A stretch of DNA of 64,000 nucleotides, taken from contig NZ_JAHNZT010000005.1 of NCBI RefSeq assembly GCF_019039035.1, forward strand, positions 310,001-374,000, read 5' to 3'. Origin of the DNA: Citreicoccus inhibens (GTDB taxonomy: Bacteria > Myxococcota > Myxococcia > Myxococcales > Myxococcaceae). Below, in pieces: positions 53,934 through 61,689 of this stretch (its first letter is position 1; every line of letters begins with the position of its first letter). The position numbers were made by a program, and so were the translations under genes. The notes beneath the pieces are model-generated. The model made no database searches. It was not told the origin of the DNA and saw nothing but the letters and a program-made list of their open reading frames with translations.

Positions 53934-55076
53934 TCACTGCCGGCAGATGCAGCAGCCGCCGTTGGTGCCGGCGTATTCGCAGCCCGTGGTGTTGGGGAGG
54001 GCGACGTGGCAGTAGCCCTGCATGGCCGCCATCACGGCGCCCAGGTTTCCGCAGGCCACGCCACAGGCCGACGGCGCGTTGTCGACGCATGCGGCGAAGA
54101 TGCTGCTGAAGCCTGAGGGGCCCGGTCCGCCCGGCGGGCCATCCTTGCCCTTCGCGCCGTCGGCGCCATCGGCGCCGTTGCCGCCCGGCTTGCCCTCGTG
54201 GCCCGGGGGACCGGGCAGTCCAATCTGGGTCCCGTTGACGAAGACATCGCCGCTGTTGGTGACGCGGAAGGCGGGCGTGCCGCCCACGGTGGTTCCTGCC
54301 TGGAGCAGGTCGCCACCGCCCGTGTTGACGAAGAGGCCGCCCGTGCCGCTGGCGGAGGCGGAGCGCCCCTCGACACCCGCGGTGGCGCCGGAGGTGGCCG
54401 TGGCGTGGGCGAGCAGCGCGCGTCCCTGGGTGCTGGCCGTGGTGGCGCTCACCGTGGGCTTGGTCGCGGTCGTGGATGTGCTGGCGAAGGTGGCGGCGGA
54501 GGCGCCCGCGGCGTTCTCCGTGACCGAGAGGGCCGGGCTGAGGCCGGTGGGGATGCCCGTGGCGCCATAGGCCTGGTCTCCCACCAGCTCCAGGGTGGGC
54601 GCGCTGCTCTGTCCCGCGACGGTCGCGCCCGGCGCCAGCGTGAGGGCGAAGGCCGCGGCGTTGAGCGGTGTGCGAGTGCCAATCTCCGTGGTGCTGCCGT
54701 TGAGGGTGAACGCGACGTAGACGTTGGAGAACCCCGCCAGGGCCGCCGGCTCGATGCCGCCGCTGGTGTTGGCGCCCAGCTTCACGGTGAACGCCTGAGA
54801 GGCCACCGTGACGGATTGCGTCTCCTGGAAGAGGACGCTGCCTGAGCCCACCGTGGGGCTGTCATACAGCCGGAACGTCAGGCTGACGCTGCCATTGGCC
54901 TGTCCGGCGATGGTGCCGGAGAAGGGAAGCTGGTTGGCGTGGGAGATGGTGATGGGGGGCTGGGTGGTGCCGCCTCCCGTACCGCCTCCCGAGGCCGCGA
55001 ACACCGGCGCGGCGAAGGTGAGACCGAGTCCGAGAAAAGGCACGACGAGGTACCGCGGTAGCATCCGCGACGTCAT
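53934..55076 (-). CDS. Secreted protein with collagen-like Gly-X-Y tract (paralog 2)
   Basis: ATG at 55076 follows GGAG; Met at 55064 is an alternative. The 380-residue exported protein (signal cleavage after PVFAA) has the same plan as paralog 1: beta domain with NGSVSLTFRLYDSPTVGSGSVLFQETQSVTV, Ala/Thr/Ser-rich middle with TGGLFVNTGGGDLLQ, TNSGDVFVNGTQIG, then a Gly-X-Y tract of about twelve triplets (GPPGHEGKPGGNGADGADG onward) and a Cys-rich end (GCEYAGTNGGCCICRQ). The shared DSPTVGxGSVLFQETQSV and GTRTPL.A.AFALTLAP blocks make the duplication clear. It is probably transcribed first, with paralog 1 after it. A role in the surface matrix or adhesion is plausible. Confidence 0.85.
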   Translation of the reverse strand: MTSRMLPRYLVVPFLGLGLTFAAPVFAASGGGTGGGTTQPPITISHANQLPFSGTIAGQANGSVSLTFRLYDSPTVGSGSVLFQETQSVTVASQAFTVKLGANTSGGIEPAALAGFSNVYVAFTLNGSTTEIGTRTPLNAAAFALTLAPGATVAGQSSAPTLELVGDQAYGATGIPTGLSPALSVTENAAGASAATFASTSTTATKPTVSATTASTQGRALLAHATATSGATAGVEGRSASASGTGGLFVNTGGGDLLQAGTTVGGTPAFRVTNSGDVFVNGTQIGLPGPPGHEGKPGGNGADGADGAKGKDGPPGGPGPSGFSSIFAACVDNAPSACGVACGNLGAVMAAMQGYCHVALPNTTGCEYAGTNGGCCICRQ

Positions 55077-55202
55077 TGATGTGGCTCCAGGGATGGACTG
55101 CGGTGGGGGTACGGAATCCCTCCGAAATCTTCCCGGAACCCAATCCATTGCTTGCACGGTGGAGGGTTTCGGCGCGCGAGTCCCTCCCATCCGGAATGGC
55201 TG

Positions 55203-56594
55203 TCAGGGCCTCGCCTCGCGCGCCCGGCCTCGCATGAGGGAGCCGGGGCGGGGTGTGCGCGCGCGGTGGATGAGCGTGCGCAGGTGCTCGGAGGGATTGA
55301 TGAATTGCACGCCCACGCCCGAGGACATGCCCCACGCTCGCGCCTGGCGCGCGTCCACGTGGCGCACCACCTCTCCGGCGCAGGGCACCTCCTCGCCCTC
55401 CAGCAGGAGCGTGAACTCCAGGCGGGTGAACAGCAGCGGGAAGGGCTCGGCGCAGCACATGAAGAGGCCGCCCTTGCTGAGCGCCGTGCAGGCCACGTCC
55501 ACCGCGCCGGGGCCGGTGGGGCGGCTCACCCGGGCGCTCCACGTGAGCGGAGGCGTCAGCAGTGACGGGGTGTCCATGAGCATGTCGGCCTCGGGGAGGT
55601 GGGTGGAGGAAGCAGGGTCCTGGGCCGCGGCGAGCAGTGCGTGCTTGAAGTCGAGCGCCGAGTCGAACCGGTCCTCGGGCCGGCGCGCCAACGCGCGCAG
55701 CAGGGCATGGGACAGCGCCTCGGAGACCTGGGGCGCCAGCTCGTGCGGGGCCAGCGGCGCCACCGGACCGGTGGCCAGCATCAGCTCCGCCATCTGCCCA
55801 CGCTCGAAGGGAAGCTGGCCCGTGGCCATGTAGTAGGCGGTGACGGCGAGCGCGTAGATGTCCGCGCGCCCATCCACGGGTTGGCCCGCCCACTGCTCCG
55901 GCGCCATGTACGCGGGCGTTCCCAGCACCATGCCCGCGGCCGTCTCGTCTCCGGCCGACGCGCGCCGCGCCTTGGCCACGCCGAAGTCGAGCACCTTCAG
56001 CGCGGGAGGCGCCTGGGCCTGCGTCACGACGAAGAGGTTGTCGGGCTTGAGGTCGCGGTGCACCACGCCCTGCCGGTGGGCCGCATCCAGCGCGTCACAC
56101 GCCTGCGCGAGCAACGGCACCAGCGCCGCGGCCGGCATGGGCCGCGCGCACTGAGACAGCGGCACACCCTCCAGGTACTCCATGACGAAGTAGTGGATGC
56201 CGCCCGGCTCCTCGCTGATGTCGAAGATGCGGACGATGTTGGGGTGCCCCACCACGTTGACCGTGCGGGCCTCCGCGTAGAAGCGCGCGCACAGCCATTC
56301 GTCCGAGCTCAGGTGCGGGTGCATCACCTTCACCGCCACCCGCGCGCCGATGAGCGTCTGCTCGCCCAGATAGACCGCGCCCATCCCGCCCACGCCCAGT
56401 CGCCGCACCAGCCGGTAGTGCCCGAGCGTGCGGCCGGTCAGGTCCACCGGCTCCGGTGTCGGCTCGGTCGCGGGCGAGGCGGATGCAGGCGGCGCCTCGG
56501 CGGACACGGGTGCGCTCGCGCCGACCTGAGGCCACGCCACGTGGCTGCACACCACGTCCTCGGCATGCTCGGACAGACACAGTTCGCAGTGCAT
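55203..56594 (-). CDS. Ser/Thr protein kinase with Cys-containing N-terminus and PilZ-like C-terminal domain
   Basis: ATG at 56594 follows GGGGGG; the longer frame upstream is basic and not coding. In this 463-residue protein, CELCLSEHAEDVVCSH at the start resembles a small zinc ribbon. After a Pro/Ala linker the kinase domain (about 57-330) has GVGGMGAVYLG, the Lys in VAVKVM, HRDLKPDN and DFG, so it should be active. The C-terminal part (about 355-455), with TALSKGGLFMCCAEPFP and GVGVQFINPSE, looks like the PilZ/TIGR02266-type domain found after myxobacterial kinases; PilZ domains can bind cyclic-di-GMP, but the RxxxR arm is not clear. It has no membrane segment. Confidence 0.88.
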   Translation of the reverse strand: MHCELCLSEHAEDVVCSHVAWPQVGASAPVSAEAPPASASPATEPTPEPVDLTGRTLGHYRLVRRLGVGGMGAVYLGEQTLIGARVAVKVMHPHLSSDEWLCARFYAEARTVNVVGHPNIVRIFDISEEPGGIHYFVMEYLEGVPLSQCARPMPAAALVPLLAQACDALDAAHRQGVVHRDLKPDNLFVVTQAQAPPALKVLDFGVAKARRASAGDETAAGMVLGTPAYMAPEQWAGQPVDGRADIYALAVTAYYMATGQLPFERGQMAELMLATGPVAPLAPHELAPQVSEALSHALLRALARRPEDRFDSALDFKHALLAAAQDPASSTHLPEADMLMDTPSLLTPPLTWSARVSRPTGPGAVDVACTALSKGGLFMCCAEPFPLLFTRLEFTLLLEGEEVPCAGEVVRHVDARQARAWGMSSGVGVQFINPSEHLRTLIHRARTPRPGSLMRGRAREARP

Positions 56595-56741
56595 GGTCCC
56601 CCCGAGCAGACACCAGGACACGCGAACCCAGGTGCATCCACGGGTTGCGTACCGTCGTTCTCTAGACCGCGCGCGGGGCGGAGCGCGGCCGGCCCGCGGT
56701 CGCAGTCGAGAGTTCGCGGGATTGCGATGACGAATACCGCA

Positions 56742-56759
56742 CACCCCTCCGGGGGGTGC
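56742..56759 (-). terminator. Small stem-loop after the DNA ligase gene
   Basis: On the minus strand CACCCC-CCGGA-GGGGTG begins 3 bases after the ligase stop. A 6-base GC-rich stem without T-run; weak terminator candidate. Confidence 0.35.
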
Positions 56760-57839
56760 TCAGGCTCGCGAGGCTTTGCGGTCCGTCGCCGTGCTGGCGG
56801 GGAAGGGCGCCGCGTCGATGCGCACGCCCACGTAGGAAGGGAAGCGGGGCACGCCGTCGTTGGACAGCTCCTGGTAGCGGAACGTGATGACGGTGCCCAC
56901 GGGCGGCGGGTCGCGTCGCTCGGCGTCCGACAAGCCGGTGCCCACGGAGAAGCGCTTGCCATTGCGCAGCTCCACGTCCAGCGCGCCCAGGCGGCCCTTG
57001 TGTCGGCCGGCTCCGGGCAGGTGCGCCACCACGCGCGCCTCGTCGTCGTGGAAGCTCTTCACCTTGAGCAGCGTGTGCGAGCGACCCGCCTCGTAGCGCG
57101 AGCCGGGCTGACGCAGCATGAGCCCTTCTCCGCCCAGCGCCTCCACGCGCGCCAGCTCCTGACGAAGCTGCTCCGTGCCGCGGCAAGGCTCGTGCTTGTG
57201 CCACGAGGCGTAGGGCGGTGCGTGCTTCTCCATCCACTGGCGGCAGCGCTCCAGGCGGGCCTCGAAGACGCCCTCCTCCGAGGGCGCATCGAAGACCACG
57301 AAGGTCAATTCCTTCCAGTCGTCGCTCTTGTCCTGCCGCCGCGCGATGCTCACCGTGCGCTGGAAGCGCTTGCGCCCGCCGAACAGCTCCCCATCGAGTG
57401 GGAAGTCCGGCAGCTTCGCGGTGAACCACTCAGGCGCGTGGAACTCGTTGCCCAGGCGCGACCAGAGCTTCTTGCCGTCCCAGTACGCCCGCACGCCGTC
57501 GAGCTTCTCGCTCATCCACCAGCCGGTGAGGTCCACATCGTTCTGCCAGGCGTGCGCCAGCAGGAGGGGTGGGGCCTTGTCCGAGGACTCCTCCGCGTCC
57601 CCCGAAGCGGAGGCGCTCGGGCGGGGCGCGGGCGACGCGGGCGCGCCCACCCGAGCGTCCTCTTCAGCGTTGCCGCGCAGCTTCCGCAAATGCTTGCAGG
57701 TGCGCCGCTCGATGGCGATGGACTGGTTGCGCCACGCGGGGCACGAGCAGGAGTACACCCCTCCGGTGTTCTTCAGGACATACGGCTTCGACCCCGAGCC
57801 CTGCATCAAGTGCTGCTCACCGTCCGTGATGTCCGCCAT
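56760..57839 (-). CDS. ATP-dependent DNA ligase with N-terminal SWIM zinc finger
   Basis: ATG at 57839 has GGAGGGGAG upstream. The 359-residue chain begins with a SWIM domain (CSCPAWRNQ... then TCKH; Cys31, Cys33, Cys48, His50), then a Pro/Ser linker (about 65-90). The ligase nucleotidyltransferase domain has adenylated Lys112 in SEKLDGVR, LDGELFGGRKRFQ, and EGLMLRQP; an OB-fold follows (LGALDVELRNGKRFSVGTGLSD, then TVITFRYQELSNDGVPRFP), where FRYQELS matches the small bacterial ligases of the LigB/LigE class. SWIM domains bind nucleic acid or protein and are not usual in these ligases. It joins nicks in DNA with ATP, probably in repair. No signal peptide. Confidence 0.9.
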   Translation of the reverse strand: MADITDGEQHLMQGSGSKPYVLKNTGGVYSCSCPAWRNQSIAIERRTCKHLRKLRGNAEEDARVGAPASPAPRPSASASGDAEESSDKAPPLLLAHAWQNDVDLTGWWMSEKLDGVRAYWDGKKLWSRLGNEFHAPEWFTAKLPDFPLDGELFGGRKRFQRTVSIARRQDKSDDWKELTFVVFDAPSEEGVFEARLERCRQWMEKHAPPYASWHKHEPCRGTEQLRQELARVEALGGEGLMLRQPGSRYEAGRSHTLLKVKSFHDDEARVVAHLPGAGRHKGRLGALDVELRNGKRFSVGTGLSDAERRDPPPVGTVITFRYQELSNDGVPRFPSYVGVRIDAAPFPASTATDRKASRA

Positions 57840-57910
57840 GGCGTCTCCCCTCCGTGCCGCGTCCCTCGCGGCGATGGAAGAAAGATTACCAAGCACGTCT
57901 GACCTTCCCC

Positions 57911-57926
57911 TGGCACTCCGAGTGCG
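57911..57926 (+). promoter_or_regulatory. Palindrome GCACTC-C-GAGTGC with -24/-12-like spacing
   Basis: GCACTC-C-GAGTGC (57913-57925) is a perfect 13-base palindrome in the divergent region between the ligase and gluconokinase genes. The same bases read as TGGCACTCCGAGTGCG, with GG and GC ten bases apart, a sigma-54-like form. It is either an operator or a promoter. Confidence 0.4.
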
Positions 57927-58002
57927 CGGGGGGTGGCGGTCGCGGGCGAGGCGCGCCACCCTACGGCGGGCCGCGGACGCGGCTTTCGGGAGGCAGGCCG
58001 GC

Positions 58003-58500
58003 ATGGTGGTCACCCTCATGGGCGTCTCGGGCTCGGGGAAGACGACGGTGGGGCGCGTGCTCGCGCAGCGCCTGGGGTGGCGCTTCGTGGACGCGGATGA
58101 CCTGCACCCACCCGAGAATGTGCGGAAGATGGCCTCGGGTCAGCCGCTGACGGATGAGGACCGGGGGCCCTGGCTGGCCCGGGTGACGGCCCGGGTGACG
58201 GACGCGCTGAGCAGTGGGGAGGACCTGGTGCTGGCGTGCTCGGCGCTGCGAGCGTCCTACCGCTCGCGTCTCACGGTGGACTCCGCGCGGCAACGTTGGG
58301 TGTCGCTGTATGCGCCGCGCGAGGTCATCGTGAAGCGGTTGTTCGAGCGCACGGGCCACTTCATGCCGCCCGCGCTCCTGGACAGTCAGCTCGCGCTGCT
58401 GGAGGCACCGGCGGACGCGCTGGTCATCGATGTCACGCCGCCGCCCGACGACGTCGCGAAGGCCATCATCGATGGCCTGAAGCTCGTGCCCCATCCATGA
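58003..58500 (+). CDS. gntK: Gluconokinase
   Basis: ATG at 58003 follows GGGAGG (165 residues); the longer frame is a shadow of the ligase. The sequence is a typical GntK: P-loop GVSGSGKTTVG, then GWRFVDADDLHPPENVRKMASGQPLTDEDRGPWL and CSALRASYRSRL, and FERTGHFMPPALLDSQLALLE. It phosphorylates D-gluconate to 6-phosphogluconate for the pentose phosphate or Entner-Doudoroff pathway. It stands alone: no gluconate permease or GntR repressor gene is nearby. It ends 55 bases before the convergent permease gene. Confidence 0.95.
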   Translation: MVVTLMGVSGSGKTTVGRVLAQRLGWRFVDADDLHPPENVRKMASGQPLTDEDRGPWLARVTARVTDALSSGEDLVLACSALRASYRSRLTVDSARQRWVSLYAPREVIVKRLFERTGHFMPPALLDSQLALLEAPADALVIDVTPPPDDVAKAIIDGLKLVPHP

Positions 58501-58516
58501 GTCAATCCACCGTGAC

Positions 58517-58557
58517 GCCTCGGAGGCCTCAACCGTTCGTGCTGCCTCGGGGCCTCA
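58517..58557. repeat. Short direct repeat between convergent genes
   Basis: GCCTCGGAGGCCTCAA (58517-58532) and GCCTCGGGGCCTCAA (58543-58557) lie between gntK and the ADOP gene; the second copy covers the ADOP stop codon. The first contains GCCTC-G-GAGGC, a small palindrome that may act as a two-way terminator. Confidence 0.35.
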
Positions 58558-61203
58558 ATCTCCCTTGATGGCGAGGAGCGGATCCACCTGGGTGGCGCGC
58601 CGCGATGGAATCCAGCTCGCCGCCAGCGCGACGGCGGTCAGCGCGAGCGCCACGCCGACGAACGTGGTTGGATCCGTCTCGCTCACGCCGTAGAGCAGTC
58701 CGCGCAGAAGGCGCGTCAGCACCAAGGCGCCCACGAGTCCCACGCCCACGCCCGGCAGCACCGCCCGCATCGCGTCGCGCAGCACCATGGCGCGCACCGC
58801 CCCGGGCCTCGCGCCCAACGCCATGCGGATGCCCAGTTCACGCTGACGCTGCGCCACCGAGTACGCCAGCACGCCGTAGATGCCCACGGCCGCGAGGAAC
58901 AGCGCCAGCGACGCGAAGCCTGCAATCAGCACCGCGAGCAACCGGCGCGAAGCCACCGAGCCCGTCACCAGGTCGGCCATGAACGACACCTCCACGGGCG
59001 CGTCCGGGTCGGTCGCGCGCACCACGGCGCGCACGCGAGGCCCCAGCTCGGACAGCGGACCCGAGGCGCGCACGAGCACGGTGGCGCCGGCCATCAGTCG
59101 CTCGGGGCGCTGTGACTGCGGGACGAAGAGCTGCGGCTTGGGCGCGGCATCGAGCCCGTCCTGGCGCACGTCACCCACGACGCCCACCACGGTCATCCAC
59201 TCGCTCTTGTGCGCGTCCATGCCGGGCAATCGGATGCGATGCCCGAGCGGGTCGGAGCCCGGCCAGTAGCGCTCCGCCATGGCGCGATTGATGAGCGTGA
59301 CATGGGGTGAGCCCGCGCGGTCCTCCTCCTCGCTCAGGGCCCGGCCGCGCAAGAGCGGCACGCCCAGCGTGGCGAACGCGTTCGTGTCCACGATGTGGTA
59401 GCCCGCCGAACCCACGGTGACCGTCCCGTCATCCACCATGAAGCCCGACGTCATGGACATCCCGCTGAGCGGGACCTGGTTGATGACGCCCACGGACTCC
59501 ACGCCGGGCAGCTCGCGCAGCTCCCGCGTCAGCCGCTCGTAGAAGCCACGCACGCGGTCGCCGTCACCGTAGTGGCTGCCCTCCTTGCCATAGCGGGACT
59601 CGGGCAAGGAGATCTCCGCCATGAGCACGCGCTCGGGATGGAAGCCCGGGTCCTCGCCGAGCAGCGCATGCAAGCTCTTGAGCAGGAGCCCCGCGCCCAC
59701 GAGCAGCATCAACGCCAGCGCCACCTCCGCGCTGATGAGCAACGCGCGCCCTCGCAGCCGGCCGCCCCCTGTCCCCGTCGCTCCCTGCGCCATGGCGCCG
59801 CGCAGGTCACGCGTGACGTGCAGCGCGGGCGCGCTCCCTACCGCGAGCCCCGTCAGCAGCGACACCGCCAGCGCGAAGCCGAGCACGCGCGCATCCAGCG
59901 TCGGCGCGGCCAGGGTGGACAGCGGAGAGGCCCCCGTGCCGAGCAGGTGCAACAGCCCCACCGCGATCCCCACGCCCAGCGCTCCGCCCGCGAAGGACAA
60001 CACCAGACTCTCCACCAACAGCTGGCGCAGCAGCCGCCCGCGTCCTGCGCCCAGCGCCGAGCGGATGGCCAGCTCGCGTTGCCGCGCCTGCGCCCGCGCC
60101 AGCCCCGCGCTCGTCAGGTTGACGCACGCCACGAGCAGCACCAGCCCCACCGAGCCCAGGAGCACGAGCAGCGGCGTGCGGCTGTCGCGGGACAGGAACG
60201 TCTGGAGCGGCGTGACGATGACGCCCTCCGCGTCCATCGCTGTTCCCAGCTCGGCCTTCAGGCTCGCGAAGCGCGCCGCCAGCTCTACCCCCAGCCGCTC
60301 CGGGGTGACGCCATGACGCAGGCGGCCCACCACGCTCCAGTTGTGCGCGGTGCGATGCGGATTGGTGTCCACGTAGGCCAGCCACACGTCCACCCCCGCG
60401 GGGAACTGGAAGCCCTGCGGCATCACGCCCACGACGCGCGTGTCGCCCGAGCCGAGCCGCAGCGTGCGCCCCACCCAGCTCGGATCTCCCCCGAGAACCT
60501 GCTGCCAGAAGCGGTGGCTCACCACGGCGGCGGGAGGCTGGCCCTTGGCGCCCTCGTCGGAGGTGAAGCCGCGCCCCAGCAGCGGGCGGACGCCCATCAC
60601 GTCGAAGAAGCGCGGGCTCACCAGCGCGGAGGGCGAGCGCCGTGGCTCCAGGCCGCCCAGCACCGTGACGGTGTCTTCCCCGTAGTACGCCACGGAGGAG
60701 AGCCCCGTGCCGTGCTCCTCCACCTCGCGGAAGTTGGCGCCCGCGAAGTGCATCTCGGGGTACTTCCGGTTGGTCTCGTGGAGCATCACCAGCTGCCCCG
60801 CATCCGGGAAGGGCAGGGAGCGCAGCAGCGCGGCGTCCACGCCCGAGAACACGGCCACGGTCGCCCCGATGCCCAGCGCGAGCGTGAGGAGCGCCACGGC
60901 CGTATACGCAGGGCTGCGCCGCAGCGACCGGAGCGCCAGCCGCACATCCCGGGCCGCGTCCTCCAGCACCCGCAGGCCGCGAGCGTCGCGCGCCGCCTCC
61001 TTGGCGCGGGCCTCGCCGCCGAACTCGCGCTGGGCCTTGGCGCGGGCCGCCTCGGGCGACAGCCCCTGGCGCATCAGGTGCTCCACCTCCATCTCGAGGT
61101 GGAAGCGCAGCTCGTCATCCAGTTCGCGCTCCAGCGCCCCCCGGTCGAAGAGGGCACGCAGGCGGCGCGTCAATCGGTGTCTCAGATTGGACAGGTCGGA
61201 CAT
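58555..61203 (-). CDS. ADOP-type ABC permease (MacB/FtsX fold)
   Basis: An 882-residue protein of the acidobacterial-type duplicated orphan permease family. The N-terminal cytoplasmic part (about 1-85; LRRxLRAL, ELDDELRFHLEMEVEHLMRQG) is the ADOP signature. The FtsX-like unit occurs twice: TM near 105-125 (VALLTLALGIGATVAVF), periplasmic MacB_PCD (about 130-340), three helices (about 345-490) with ARQRELAIRSALGAGRGRLLRQLL, then a second set ending at about 875 with AQRQRELGIRMALGARPGAVR. No ATPase gene lies nearby, as is usual for ADOPs. The neighbouring PadR gene, 24 bases upstream, is the classic regulator partner. Probable role: efflux or stress response at the envelope. Confidence 0.92.
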   Translation of the reverse strand: MSDLSNLRHRLTRRLRALFDRGALERELDDELRFHLEMEVEHLMRQGLSPEAARAKAQREFGGEARAKEAARDARGLRVLEDAARDVRLALRSLRRSPAYTAVALLTLALGIGATVAVFSGVDAALLRSLPFPDAGQLVMLHETNRKYPEMHFAGANFREVEEHGTGLSSVAYYGEDTVTVLGGLEPRRSPSALVSPRFFDVMGVRPLLGRGFTSDEGAKGQPPAAVVSHRFWQQVLGGDPSWVGRTLRLGSGDTRVVGVMPQGFQFPAGVDVWLAYVDTNPHRTAHNWSVVGRLRHGVTPERLGVELAARFASLKAELGTAMDAEGVIVTPLQTFLSRDSRTPLLVLLGSVGLVLLVACVNLTSAGLARAQARQRELAIRSALGAGRGRLLRQLLVESLVLSFAGGALGVGIAVGLLHLLGTGASPLSTLAAPTLDARVLGFALAVSLLTGLAVGSAPALHVTRDLRGAMAQGATGTGGGRLRGRALLISAEVALALMLLVGAGLLLKSLHALLGEDPGFHPERVLMAEISLPESRYGKEGSHYGDGDRVRGFYERLTRELRELPGVESVGVINQVPLSGMSMTSGFMVDDGTVTVGSAGYHIVDTNAFATLGVPLLRGRALSEEEDRAGSPHVTLINRAMAERYWPGSDPLGHRIRLPGMDAHKSEWMTVVGVVGDVRQDGLDAAPKPQLFVPQSQRPERLMAGATVLVRASGPLSELGPRVRAVVRATDPDAPVEVSFMADLVTGSVASRRLLAVLIAGFASLALFLAAVGIYGVLAYSVAQRQRELGIRMALGARPGAVRAMVLRDAMRAVLPGVGVGLVGALVLTRLLRGLLYGVSETDPTTFVGVALALTAVALAASWIPSRRATQVDPLLAIKGD

Positions 61204-61227
61204 GGACAGGCTCGCGAGCGGGGTGAG

Positions 61228-61584
61228 TCAGGTGGGAGAGAGCTGCATCACGCGCTGTACGGCCTTCACGAACTCCAGCCAGCCCGCGGTCTCTCGCTCC
61301 AACTGCCGGCGCCCCTCGGCGCTCAGCGTGTAGAAGCGCGCGCGGCGGTTGTTCTCGGACACGCCCCACTTCGCGTGGATCCACCCCCGGTCCTCCAGCC
61401 GGTGCAGCGCCGGGTAGAGCGCCCCCTGGTTGAGCTGGAGGATGTCCCGCGACGTCTCGCGGATGTGGTGCGAGATGCCCCAGCCATGCTTCGCCCCCAC
61501 CGTCAACGTCTGGAGGATGAGCATGTCGACCGTGCCTGGGATGCGGTCGATGGGGATGTCGGGCCGGCTCTTGGTGTCAGTCAC
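61228..61584 (-). CDS. PadR-family transcriptional regulator
   Basis: GTG at 61584 gives 118 residues. A winged helix-turn-helix of the PadR type is clear: GTVDMLILQTLTVGAKHGWGISHHI, then LNQGALYPALHRLEDRGWIHAKWG and the wing NNRRARFYTLSAEGRRQLE, ending with a short dimerisation helix. The ADOP permease gene follows at 24 bases, as in many acidobacterial and myxobacterial genomes. The start codon lies inside an inverted-repeat array (61575-61613), so it is probably autoregulated. GTG is the only start that keeps the first conserved residues; no strong ribosome-binding site is visible. Confidence 0.9.
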   Translation of the reverse strand: MTDTKSRPDIPIDRIPGTVDMLILQTLTVGAKHGWGISHHIRETSRDILQLNQGALYPALHRLEDRGWIHAKWGVSENNRRARFYTLSAEGRRQLERETAGWLEFVKAVQRVMQLSPT

Positions 61585-61613
61585 TGACAGGAGTCTGGCG
61601 GCTCTCCTGTCAG
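61575..61613. promoter_or_regulatory. Triple TGTCAG/CTGACA array, candidate PadR operator
   Basis: TGTCAGT-C-ACTGACA (61575-61589) is a perfect 15-base palindrome covering the PadR start codon. Overlapping it, CTGACAGGAG-10-CTCCTGTCAG (61584-61593 and 61604-61613) is a perfect 10-base inverted repeat, centres 20 bases apart. Three copies of the TGTCAG half-site in 39 bases fit an autorepressor operator. It also lies 77 bases upstream of ileS. Confidence 0.65.
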
Positions 61614-61689
61614 CGGTCAACAGGAGCACTGGTGGACGTGGGGGCTCGGAGAGGGTGGAAACGGGTGCTCCGGGTGGTATCAACACCCC

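Noticed and set aside
58517-58557. Direct repeat as an insertion-sequence target duplication
   Set aside because: The copies are 26 bases apart with no mobile gene between them, and they sit at convergent gene ends where terminators are expected.
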